Assembly (NCBI GenBank): GCA_002786205.1
Contig: PEQM01000008.1
Coordinates: 1 to 47,044, forward strand
DNA: 47,044 nucleotides
Origin: Legionella sp.
Lineage (GTDB): Bacteria; Pseudomonadota; Gammaproteobacteria; Legionellales; Legionellaceae
Direction of reading: 5' to 3'
The position numbers were made by a program, and so were the translations under genes. Shown here piece by piece: positions 1-6,929 of this stretch (positions are counted from its first letter, which is position 1; each line of letters opens with the position of its first letter). The notes below the pieces were generated by a model that ran no database searches, had not been told where the DNA came from, and saw nothing but the letters and a program-made list of their open reading frames with translations.

Positions 1-256
1 AACACCGGCTTTTTTGTATGTCCATCTTGTGGTGCTGATGTGTTCTGTATCAAACAAAAAGCTAATCTTAACAATATGAAACCAAATAAAAAAAACATAT
101 TTTAGGGCTAAAGAACATAATAAGCATGCTAAGGGATGTCCTTTCAAAAAAATCAATAACTGTAAGGAAAAAATAAATAAAATTAATATAAAATCAGAGA
201 GTAATTATTATTCAAAATTAGTAGTTCCTTATCCTATTAAATCATTAAGATTTTAG
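1..256 (+). pseudogene. 3' end of a zinc-finger protein gene, frameshifted at a poly-A run
   Basis: The window opens inside a gene. Frame 1 (1-105) reads a zinc-ribbon segment, VCPSCGADVFC, and stops at 103-105. Frame 2 continues the same kind of protein as TYFRAKEHNKHAKGCPF and stays open to a stop at 254-256. The YFRA...HxxxC arrangement is what I would expect as the second half of the same cysteine/histidine metal site. The frame changes in a run of eight A at 88-95, and removing one A would rejoin both halves. The gene is therefore probably a pseudogene, unless polymerase slippage or phase variation restores it. The N-terminal part lies outside the window. I do not recognise the family, and the function is unknown. 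It sits beside a toxin-antitoxin pair and transposase debris, which suggests accessory DNA. Confidence 0.55.
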
Positions 257-284
257 TTAATTATGTTTGTTTATAAGTGGCGAG

Positions 285-656
285 GTGGAAATTTCTTATT
301 ATTATGTTATCATATATGACAACATAATAATAAGAAATAATAATGAATCTGCTGAGGATGATATATTAAATATGCCTTCTAAGATTCAGGCTAGAATGAG
401 TAAACTATTAGAGCTCATTGAAAAACATGGTGCTAATTTAGAGGCTCCTCATACAGAAGCAATGGGTGATGGTCTTTTTGAAATTAGGGCAAAAGCTCAG
501 GAAGGAATAGGGCGATCATTATATTGTTATATGGAAGGTAAGCATATTGTTGTCTTGCATGCGTTTGTCAAAAAGAGCAATAAAACACCTAAACAAGATC
601 TGAATTTAGCAAAAAAAAGGAAAGTGGAGGTTGAAAATGAGTATTCAAAACCTTAA
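285..656 (+). CDS. HigB/RelE-like toxin (phage Gp49-like family)
   Basis: This is a likely mRNA-interferase toxin of the HigB/Gp49-like group, which cleaves mRNA at the ribosome and is neutralised by the antitoxin encoded just downstream. The body (LELIEKHGANL..., GDGLFEIRAKAQEGIGRSLY, HAFVKKSNKTPK) matches the family pattern as I know it. The GTG start at 285 is chosen because it gives an N-terminus EISYYYVIIYD like that of relatives. The open frame runs back to TTG 267, and ATG 372 would drop the first strand. About seven residues (IIIRNNN, bases 324-344) appear inserted between the first strand and the first helix. They coincide with the right arm of a 48-bp palindrome. The end overlaps the antitoxin start by 20 bases, as is usual for this module order. 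Whether the toxin is active is unknown. Confidence 0.75.
   Translation: MEISYYYVIIYDNIIIRNNNESAEDDILNMPSKIQARMSKLLELIEKHGANLEAPHTEAMGDGLFEIRAKAQEGIGRSLYCYMEGKHIVVLHAFVKKSNKTPKQDLNLAKKRKVEVENEYSKP
291..338. repeat. 48-bp near-perfect palindrome inside the toxin gene
   Basis: Bases 291-338 are their own reverse complement except for one mismatched pair (A309/C320). The centre is CATATATG at 311-318. The right arm coincides with an apparent in-frame insertion in the toxin. It may be an inverted duplication made by template switching, or an operator if translation really begins at ATG 372. Confidence 0.85.
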
Positions 657-939
657 AGATAGAGCATTTAATAATTCTCAGGTAAAAGCTGAATATGATT
701 TATTAGAATCCGAGTTTTCATTGATTGATGCTTTGCTTTCTATGAGAAAAAAATCAGGTTTAACCCAAGAAGAAATTGCTCTCAGAATGGGTACACAGAA
801 AGGAAATATCTCAAGATTGGAAAAAGGCACTGGCAATCCTAGTTGGAAAACGATACAAAATTATGCCCATGCCTGTGGATTTGAAATTTTGATGAAAATT
901 AAAACAATGCACTCATCCTGTTCATTGAAAATTAAATGA
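637..939 (+). CDS. HigA-like XRE-family antitoxin
   Basis: This 100-residue DNA-binding antitoxin is the partner of the toxin immediately upstream. A helix-turn-helix of the XRE/Cro type spans roughly residues 34-88: LSMRKKSGLTQEEIALRMG, then KGNISRLEKGTGNPSWKTIQNYAHACG. ATG 637 is preferred over TTG 631 because a strong TGGAGG ribosome site lies at 625-630 with six-base spacing. The gene overlaps the toxin by 20 bases, so translation is probably coupled. Antitoxins of this class normally bind the toxin and repress their own promoter. The C-terminus (MKIKTMHSSCSLKIK) is short and basic. I am confident of the family, less so of a working system, given the decayed surroundings. Confidence 0.85.
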   Translation: MSIQNLKDRAFNNSQVKAEYDLLESEFSLIDALLSMRKKSGLTQEEIALRMGTQKGNISRLEKGTGNPSWKTIQNYAHACGFEILMKIKTMHSSCSLKIK

Positions 940-1009
940 AAACATTATTAATGACAACTACATTATTAAAGTGGGAACTAATCTTGACCGAAAACAGAGG
1001 CTACGTGCA

Positions 1010-1128
1010 CACGAGGCCTGATGCAACATTGTCTGGCATTGAATTGCATCATATGGTATGAAAAAGGACAGCATATCCAATCTGGAAAACAGACTATTTT
1101 TGAACAATTCTACGGGCTCGCGGCATAA
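1010..1128 (+). pseudogene. Transposase C-terminal fragment, IS6-like
   Basis: Reading RPDATLSGIELHHMV and then, after a frameshift near 1062, EKGQHIQSGKQTIFEQF and YGLAA followed by TAA at 1126-1128, gives what looks like the extreme C-terminus of an IS6-family DDE transposase (the TLxGIExxHM...KGQ segment). Only the last 35-40 codons remain and they are out of frame, so it is a relic. I saw no terminal inverted repeats. The family assignment rests on remembered motifs and needs a search. Confidence 0.5.
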
Positions 1129-1134
1129 ACTCGT

Positions 1135-1398
1135 CTAAAATAACCCTGTTTTTCGTTTTGGAAAAAATTTGCGACAGAACCAACTCACACGTTCTGGAGT
1201 TTTTTCATAACGTCCGGCTTTGACATGCCTATCTCGTTCAATCAGCATTGCCTGATTGGTCAACAACGAATCTAATGTTGGCTGGTATTGCTGAATATTT
1301 TCAACAAATTTTAATGTTACCTTTTTAATGAGGTCAGGCAATACCCAAGTGGCAACAGTTTGTTGTTTGCAGTTTTTAATCTCAGCAGATGCAGACAT
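1135..1398 (-). pseudogene. Transposase N-terminal fragment, IS256/mutator-like
   Basis: The minus strand encodes a segment ending LTNQAMLIERDRHVKAGRYE followed by KTPER. This resembles the N-terminal region of IS256-family transposases, in which an AMxIERxxxxxxxxYERTxxRxGxANGFK block precedes the catalytic domain. After ERV the frame runs into a different reading, but a one-base shift gives VGSVANFFQNEKQGYFR, which would continue that block, so the gene is frameshifted. It is also cut off beside the IS6-like tail at 1128. ATG 1398 is a possible start, although the open frame continues upstream over the end of the thioesterase gene. It is non-functional. Confidence 0.55.
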
Positions 1399-1457
1399 AA
1401 TGTCTTTAAAGACTCCATGAGCAATTGGGTATGGTGTGATAGATAAAGGCGGTGGCT

Positions 1458-1880
1458 CTATCGAGCTATTACCGCCGCAGTCATTCTGGAAATACAAGTT
1501 AATTTATTATTCTCGTCGGTAATTCTAATGTCCCAAACCTGTGTACTTCGTCCTAAATGTACTGCTTTGGCAATCGCGGTAACCAATCCTGAGCGAACCG
1601 ACTTCAGATGGTTGGCATTAATTTCCAGGCCGACACAATAGAATTTTTGGAGATCGACCACTGCATTAGCGGCTGTGCTGGCAACCGTTTCAGCTAAAAC
1701 CACATTCGCACCGCCATGCAAAATACCGATAGGCTGTTTGGTTCGTTCATCCACAGGCATGGTGGCAGTGAGATAATCATCACCTGAAGCTATAAATTGA
1801 ATGCCTAAAAAATCAGCAAGGGTATCTTTACCTCGTTTGTTTAATTCTTCTAAAGAAAAAGGTCTAAACCAAATACTCAT
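1458..1880 (-). CDS. Hotdog-fold acyl-CoA thioesterase (YdiI/EntH/PaaI-like)
   Basis: This 140-residue single-domain hotdog thioesterase probably hydrolyses an aryl- or acyl-CoA ester in the cytoplasm. The key segment is GILHGGANVVLAETVAS. H55, the GG turn and E64 correspond to the substrate-binding and catalytic positions of the YdiI/EntH group, whose E. coli members act on 1,4-dihydroxy-2-naphthoyl-CoA or aryl-carrier-protein substrates. The C-terminal strands (AIAKAVHLGRSTQVWDIRIT) also fit. A ribosome site AAGGAG lies a few bases before ATG 1880. The gene is the last of the minus-strand run beginning upstream with the OmpA-like lipoprotein, 24 bases after the glycosyltransferase. The physiological substrate cannot be inferred from the sequence. 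Confidence 0.85.
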   Translation of the reverse strand: MSIWFRPFSLEELNKRGKDTLADFLGIQFIASGDDYLTATMPVDERTKQPIGILHGGANVVLAETVASTAANAVVDLQKFYCVGLEINANHLKSVRSGLVTAIAKAVHLGRSTQVWDIRITDENNKLTCISRMTAAVIAR

Positions 1881-1904
1881 TCTATTCTCCTTGAAAAAGA
1901 TAGA

Positions 1905-3455
1905 TTATTTTCTACTATCGCTAAGGGTTGGTTGATAATTTATCTGCTGTTCATGATAAGGAGGAAGCAGTGCGACACCTATTACAATAGGGAGACCATA
2001 ATGCAGGCGGTAAAAAGTTTGTTGTGGCAAGGTAATTAATTCAGGAAAGCGGCCTGTAATCAATGCCGTAAGATGAGCAAATGTTCGGCCATTTTTATCC
2101 CAAGCATAATTCTCACCTTCATCCCATACAAATAAAGCGCCTTTTTGACGCAGTAAGGCTTCATCAAGCCAAGGATTGTCTTTATTGCTCCAACTCAAAT
2201 AGGGATGTGGTTTATCAGGCATATAGGGTGTAAGTAGCGCCACCAAATAATTGGAGCCAGCAAGATAAGGTAAAGGAGCCTTATAGTAGGTATGCCACAG
2301 TTGATTTAAAGACCGAGCCATGGATTGATGAGGTAAAAAGGCATCATTGTGTGCTCTGGGCATGAAAACAAGATGGGCCATGCGTATACTGAAGAGCAGG
2401 CTGCTGAATACAATAAACGAAATAAAAAATAGAATAGTACTTTTTCGAGTCAATTGAGGTTTAAAACACCCGATTAGGATGATTCCAAAGAGGGAAAAAT
2501 AAGGGGTTGCCCAACGAGGAGGAAAATAAGTGCCGCAAATTAGGCCTGATAACAGTGTTAAAACCAAAGGGCCAAATCCCAGGATTAAAATAAAACGCCA
2601 TTGAAAGGCAGTTAATAAAGCCGTTTGAGAGCGTATTTTATAAAAAGGCCATAAAAGAATGAATGCTCCTGTACAGTGAAACAATTGATTGGCTAAAAAG
2701 AGTAGTGGGTAATAGAGGTGTCCCAAAACAGCAAAGGGCTTGGTGTATTCTTCTGATGCATTGAACGCATAGTCAAGGCTAATGAAATCATGTTGGTATA
2801 GCCAAATCAAATGAGGACTGATTAATAAAAAAAACAAACACAGCGCACTATAAAAAGCTGGTTTTTTTAAGCTGATTTTGGCTTGAGAATCAATAAGGCA
2901 TAACAACAGCATAGGAATAAGTAAAAAAACAATTTGGTACTTGGTCCAAAAACTTAAGGCAGCAAAGCATGCAGTCAATAACCAATCGGTTAATTCTTGC
3001 TTAATTAATGCATGATAAAAAAACAGGATGGTCAGTGCCCATAAAGGGGACTGTAGTGTATCCGGCGTGAGGTTAAACGAATTAATATTATAAAAAAGAA
3101 TGCCCTCTAATAACAAAGAGGCAAGAAAAGCTTGTGCTGGTGAGTACAGCTGCTTTGCTAAACGCCACATGGCAATAAAGGTAGTAACAACGAGTAGTTG
3201 AGCTAATAAGTAAATAGACCAGTCAGCCCCATGGGACAGTTGAAATACACCGGCACAAAGCCACGCGGTGAGACTTGGATGTTTGTAGTACCCTAATTGC
3301 CATTGTAATCCCCAGGTGATGCTTTCTAGCGTATCATGAGGTAATGAGGGTCTGGTTAAATAAGACCCTAATGTCCAACAAATAACATGTAGAAAAAGGA
3401 AAGACCAAAAAAAATAACGCCACAATTGATCCTGGTTTGTTTTCATGATGGGCAT
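1905..3455 (-). CDS. Family 39-type (ArnT/PMT-like) membrane glycosyltransferase
   Basis: This 516-residue polytopic inner-membrane protein of the GT-C fold is probably a transferase that moves a sugar from a polyprenyl-phosphate donor. After the first membrane segment comes the periplasmic loop LPHDTLESITWGLQWQLGYY followed by KHP. The acidic DTLE pair and the YYKHP motif are typical of the first loop of ArnT-like and GT39 enzymes. About ten hydrophobic segments follow, then a soluble C-terminal domain from about residue 370. The start could be ATG 3455 or ATG 3446; neither has a strong ribosome site. It lies three bases downstream of an amino acid permease gene, so it is probably cotranscribed. 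The acceptor (lipid A, protein or another glycan) is unknown. Confidence 0.8.
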   Translation of the reverse strand: MPIMKTNQDQLWRYFFWSFLFLHVICWTLGSYLTRPSLPHDTLESITWGLQWQLGYYKHPSLTAWLCAGVFQLSHGADWSIYLLAQLLVVTTFIAMWRLAKQLYSPAQAFLASLLLEGILFYNINSFNLTPDTLQSPLWALTILFFYHALIKQELTDWLLTACFAALSFWTKYQIVFLLIPMLLLCLIDSQAKISLKKPAFYSALCLFFLLISPHLIWLYQHDFISLDYAFNASEEYTKPFAVLGHLYYPLLFLANQLFHCTGAFILLWPFYKIRSQTALLTAFQWRFILILGFGPLVLTLLSGLICGTYFPPRWATPYFSLFGIILIGCFKPQLTRKSTILFFISFIVFSSLLFSIRMAHLVFMPRAHNDAFLPHQSMARSLNQLWHTYYKAPLPYLAGSNYLVALLTPYMPDKPHPYLSWSNKDNPWLDEALLRQKGALFVWDEGENYAWDKNGRTFAHLTALITGRFPELITLPQQTFYRLHYGLPIVIGVALLPPYHEQQINYQPTLSDSRK

Positions 3456-3458
3456 GGG

Positions 3459-4667
3459 TTAATACATCAAGGCAATAAACAATAAACCCAAACCAATCAG
3501 TCCTAACAGTGCCAGACTTGCATTGCCGCCAGGAACAAGAAAAGTATCAGCTGCTGAGGCAGTGCATTTTTTGCGCCCTTGCCATGTCATCACCGCAGGT
3601 AATAATAACAACAATAACACGCAGCAAACGCCAGCATAGCTTAAGGCATGAAGATAAACGCCTGGATAAAATAAGACAACAAGCAAGGGAGGGATGAAGG
3701 TCAAGGCCAATGTGGACTGGCCTTGAACCCCGGTTTTCTTTAATTTCAAACCATCGGCTAAAAAGTCAAATAATCCTAAAGAAACGCCAAGGAAGGCTGT
3801 GAGCATACAAATAGACGTAAAGAAGCTAAAAAAACCATGAATCCATTGATTTTGAATGACTTTGTTTAATGAATCAGTGAGTCCACTAGTCGCATGTGCT
3901 GAATTCATTAAGGCCAATAATCCATAATCTCCGTCTCGGGAAATGACACCCATGATCACGGCATCCCAAATAATATAACAAAGCAGAGGAATTAATGATC
4001 CATATAGAATAACGCGTCTTAAAGAGCGAACATCATCTTCAAAATAATCACGCAAACTCGGTACTATAGAGGCAAAACCAAATGAGGTGACAAGAACCAT
4101 GAGCATACCGGTAAACGCACAAGACGAGCCGCCTTGCAGTTTGGGCAAGGACACATGAGGGCTGATAATAATAACCAGTAAGATATAAACCCCTAGCTTG
4201 CCAAACATTAAGCCGCGATTGACAATATCAACTGAACGAATGCCTTGATAAACAACAAAACCAAATAAGCCCGTAAATAAAAACGCCGTCAGCCAAAAAG
4301 GAAGATTAATATTTCCTTTACTTAATAAAGCATTTAAAACATCACTGCCACCAGAGATGTAGGCCGCTAATAGGGTATATAGCAAACAGAGGTAGGTGAT
4401 CCAGGCAATAATTTGTCCGGGTAAACCCAAAGTAGATTGTGCCATAGTGATCATATTACTGCCGCGAGGCAAGCGTAAGTTCACTTCAAGAACCAATAAG
4501 GCCCCAGCAGTCATAACCAGCCAGCATAAGACTAAAAAAATAAGAGAATTGGTGAAACCTACTTCCGCTGTAGAAACAGGAAGTGCCAACATGCCGCCAC
4601 CTATAGATGTGCCGACAATAAGTAGAACACCGCCTAACAATTTTGAATGAGACACGTTTTTATACAT
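3459..4667 (-). CDS. Aromatic amino acid permease, HAAAP family (TyrP/Mtr-like), copy 1
   Basis: This inner-membrane proton-coupled amino acid importer of the TyrP/Mtr/TnaB family has about 402 residues and eleven membrane segments. The diagnostic N-terminal motif GGVLLIVGTSIGGGMLALP covers the unwound first helix that binds substrate. Start ATG 4667 is chosen by alignment to the neighbouring paralogue; the frame stays open upstream to TTG 4715. It is the downstream member of a tandem duplicated pair with similar sequence throughout, including LILITSFGFAxIVPxLRDYF-like and ICMLTAFLGVxL segments. Tyrosine or tryptophan would be the expected substrate. Intracellular Legionella depend on host amino acids, so duplication may widen substrate range. 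The exact specificity is not visible. Confidence 0.88.
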   Translation of the reverse strand: MYKNVSHSKLLGGVLLIVGTSIGGGMLALPVSTAEVGFTNSLIFLVLCWLVMTAGALLVLEVNLRLPRGSNMITMAQSTLGLPGQIIAWITYLCLLYTLLAAYISGGSDVLNALLSKGNINLPFWLTAFLFTGLFGFVVYQGIRSVDIVNRGLMFGKLGVYILLVIIISPHVSLPKLQGGSSCAFTGMLMVLVTSFGFASIVPSLRDYFEDDVRSLRRVILYGSLIPLLCYIIWDAVIMGVISRDGDYGLLALMNSAHATSGLTDSLNKVIQNQWIHGFFSFFTSICMLTAFLGVSLGLFDFLADGLKLKKTGVQGQSTLALTFIPPLLVVLFYPGVYLHALSYAGVCCVLLLLLLPAVMTWQGRKKCTASAADTFLVPGGNASLALLGLIGLGLLFIALMY

Positions 4668-4733
4668 CCAGCTATGTTCAAAAATAAAACAAAATGATAT
4701 TTTGTTTTTCATCAAAAGTCAATGAGTTTTCAT

Positions 4734-5930
4734 TCAGACAGCGTAAAGAATATTCCATAATTCAAAGGCGATTAAACCAGTTGCCACGATAATAACAGTC
4801 CATTGAGAATAAAGGCTGCCAGGAACCCAATAAGGTGAATGATACTTCTGGCGTCCAAAATAACACATTAGGGCTGGCAACAAAAGCAGAAGTATAATGC
4901 AGCATATCCCGGCGTACTTCAATGCATGCATATAGGCACCAGGATAATACAAAACCAGCAGTAGAGGAGGGGCAAAAGTTAAGAAAAATAATCCTATGCC
5001 ATGGACGCCCCGAGATCTTAATTTTAATCCATCAGCAAGAAAGCTATACAAGCAAAGGGCAACACCTAGAAAAGCCGTGAGCATGCAAATAGAAGTAAAA
5101 AAATTAAATAAATAGCTAATAGTATGGTTCTGAATTTTACTTTCAACCAAGCGGGCTAATTCGCTGGTAGTATGGGAATGATTGATCAGATTAATTAAAC
5201 CATTCTCTCCAGCAGAAGGCAAGGCACCAATAATCACTGCATCCCAAGCGATATAACAAAAAAGCGGGATAAGGGAGCCAATGAAAATTACTTTTTTAAG
5301 TAAGGGGATATTGTCATCAAAATAATCTCTAAGATTGGGCACAATAATGGCGAAACCAAAAGAGGTAATTAATATCATTATCGAACTGCTAATATAAGGC
5401 AATTCACCTTGATTTAACTGGGGTGTCTTAATATAAGGAGTTATCAGTATGAGTAATAAACAATAAACCCCGAGTTTTCCAAACATAAAGAGACGATTAG
5501 CATAGTCAACCCAAAAAATGCCGCCATAAACAATAAGGCCAAAAAAGAGAGTAAACAAAAGGCTCGATTGCCAGGGGACGAGTGAAATATGGATTTGAGA
5601 CAATAGGCTTGAAAGCATGTCTGAGCCACCTGAGATATAGGCGGCAAGCAGACTGTATAATAAAAACAAATAGCTCAGCCAAGCGATAAAGAGTCCAATA
5701 GGACCTAAAGTTGCCTCCGCCATGGAAACCATGTGTTTTTTAGGGGGCAGATATAAGTTGGCCTCCAGAATAAAAAAAGCCCCGCAAGTCATTAATGCCC
5801 AGCATAAGCATAAAAAAAGAGTAGACGGCCAAAAACCTGCTGCTGCATTGGCTATAGGTAAGGCCAGCATGCCTCCACCTATAGATGTTCCAACAATTAA
5901 TAAAAGACCACCAATAAAACGTGAATGCAT
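4734..5930 (-). CDS. Aromatic amino acid permease, HAAAP family, copy 2
   Basis: This is a paralogue of the gene just downstream, about 398 residues, with the same start motif GGLLLIVGTSIGGGMLALP and the same run of eleven membrane helices. It should import tyrosine, tryptophan or phenylalanine with protons. ATG 5930 is preferred over the upstream in-frame ATG 5993 because it carries an AAGGCT ribosome site, aligns with copy 1 and avoids overlapping the lipoprotein gene that ends at 5939. The eight-base gap from that lipoprotein suggests one transcript. Divergence between the copies is substantial, so the duplication is old and the two proteins may differ in substrate. Confidence 0.88.
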   Translation of the reverse strand: MHSRFIGGLLLIVGTSIGGGMLALPIANAAAGFWPSTLFLCLCWALMTCGAFFILEANLYLPPKKHMVSMAEATLGPIGLFIAWLSYLFLLYSLLAAYISGGSDMLSSLLSQIHISLVPWQSSLLFTLFFGLIVYGGIFWVDYANRLFMFGKLGVYCLLLILITPYIKTPQLNQGELPYISSSIMILITSFGFAIIVPNLRDYFDDNIPLLKKVIFIGSLIPLFCYIAWDAVIIGALPSAGENGLINLINHSHTTSELARLVESKIQNHTISYLFNFFTSICMLTAFLGVALCLYSFLADGLKLRSRGVHGIGLFFLTFAPPLLLVLYYPGAYMHALKYAGICCIILLLLLPALMCYFGRQKYHSPYWVPGSLYSQWTVIIVATGLIAFELWNILYAV

Positions 5931-5938
5931 GTACAGCC

Positions 5939-6601
5939 TTATTTCGTAGTGAATATGGGTTGCTCCGCTTGGGCTACCATATTGGTAAACCATTGGATCT
6001 CAATGCGTCTGTTATAAGCACTTCCATGTACGATGCTGTTTTCGCCTATGGCAAATTGATCGCCAAATCCTTCTGTTTTTAATTGTACAGAATGAAAATC
6101 ATTGGCCCATAAATAAGTCATCATTGTTTCTGCTTGCGCTTGAGACAAGGCTTTTTTATGCTTCTTGGAGCCTACATTATCAGTAAAGCCGGCAACATAA
6201 ATAGGGGTGTTAGGATATAACTTTAATAGCTTGACTATGTTAAGTAAGCCAGGATAGGCCAGTTCATTCAGTCTTGGACTCATGAACATGAAATAAATAT
6301 CAGTAGGTACGATAAGTGTCATGGTATCCCCGTACTCTACAAATTGAATTCTTTGTTTTTTAAGTTGTTTGACCAGATAAGGTTTGGAATCTTTATATAC
6401 GGCACGCACTGTCCCAACGGTACCGCCAATGGCACCACCGATTAAAGTACTGGAAAGCACGCCTGTAGTAATCGCCCCTACAAAAGCCCCCGTTGTTGCT
6501 CCGCCTGCCATATCACGTCGCATGGAATGATCGGGTTTAAAATCATTATAGGGCGGTTTGGTGCAACTGCTTATCAGTACGGAAAATAGCAATATCATCA
6601 T
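5939..6601 (-). CDS. OmpA-family outer membrane lipoprotein with glycine zipper
   Basis: This is a probable outer-membrane lipoprotein that anchors to peptidoglycan. From Met 6601 there is a short signal peptide ending in the lipobox LISSC, so the mature protein starts at Cys. A glycine-zipper segment (GGATTGAFVGAITTG... GGAIGGTVG) follows, then an OmpA C-terminal domain with VAGFTDNVGS, the LSQAQAETMMTYL helix, and a YNRRIEI motif whose Arg and Asp contact diaminopimelate in the family. The frame is open upstream to 6802, but the lipobox position argues for Met 6601 or 6598. No strong ribosome site is visible. It heads the minus-strand run containing the two permeases. OmpA-domain lipoproteins also occur in the Dot/Icm system (IcmN/DotK); I do not have grounds to call this one that. 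Confidence 0.82.
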   Translation of the reverse strand: MMILLFSVLISSCTKPPYNDFKPDHSMRRDMAGGATTGAFVGAITTGVLSSTLIGGAIGGTVGTVRAVYKDSKPYLVKQLKKQRIQFVEYGDTMTLIVPTDIYFMFMSPRLNELAYPGLLNIVKLLKLYPNTPIYVAGFTDNVGSKKHKKALSQAQAETMMTYLWANDFHSVQLKTEGFGDQFAIGENSIVHGSAYNRRIEIQWFTNMVAQAEQPIFTTK

Positions 6602-6835
6602 GTTCTTATTGAATACAGACAAAGCATGAGTAGTATTCCGTATTGAAGAAAAACTTATTATTTTCCTGGCAAGATAGTTTTTTGGCAGGTCAAAAATATT
6701 TTGAGATTTCAATACCATGGATGCATTCAATAGCATACCTACTCCACTAGTCCGTAATCTATCCATTATTAAGCATCTTCTTATTTTTCGCAATGTTACC
6801 ATCCAAAGAAGACACGCTATTTTCTACTGAGGTAA

Positions 6836-6908
6836 CTGTTCAGCACGTTCACGCCATCTGCACTTCAAGGTGATTTTTCCCTTAACGCATTCAAAATGTG
6901 GTGAATAG
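6836..6908. repeat. Dispersed TIR-bounded element, copy 1
   Basis: This 73-bp intergenic segment is bounded by CTGTTCAGCAC on the left and GTGGTGAATAG on the right, which are imperfect inverted repeats. Its inner part, ACGCATTCAAAATGTGGTG, matches copies at 26349 and 37278. It lies between the OmpA-like gene and the nuclease gene. Confidence 0.6.
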
Positions 6909-6929
6909 AGACCTACTGAGAATGATTTT

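Noticed and set aside
6602-6802. N-terminal extension of the OmpA-like gene to 6802
   Set aside because: The lipoprotein signal and lipobox start at Met 6601; the extension lacks a ribosome site and would bury the signal peptide.
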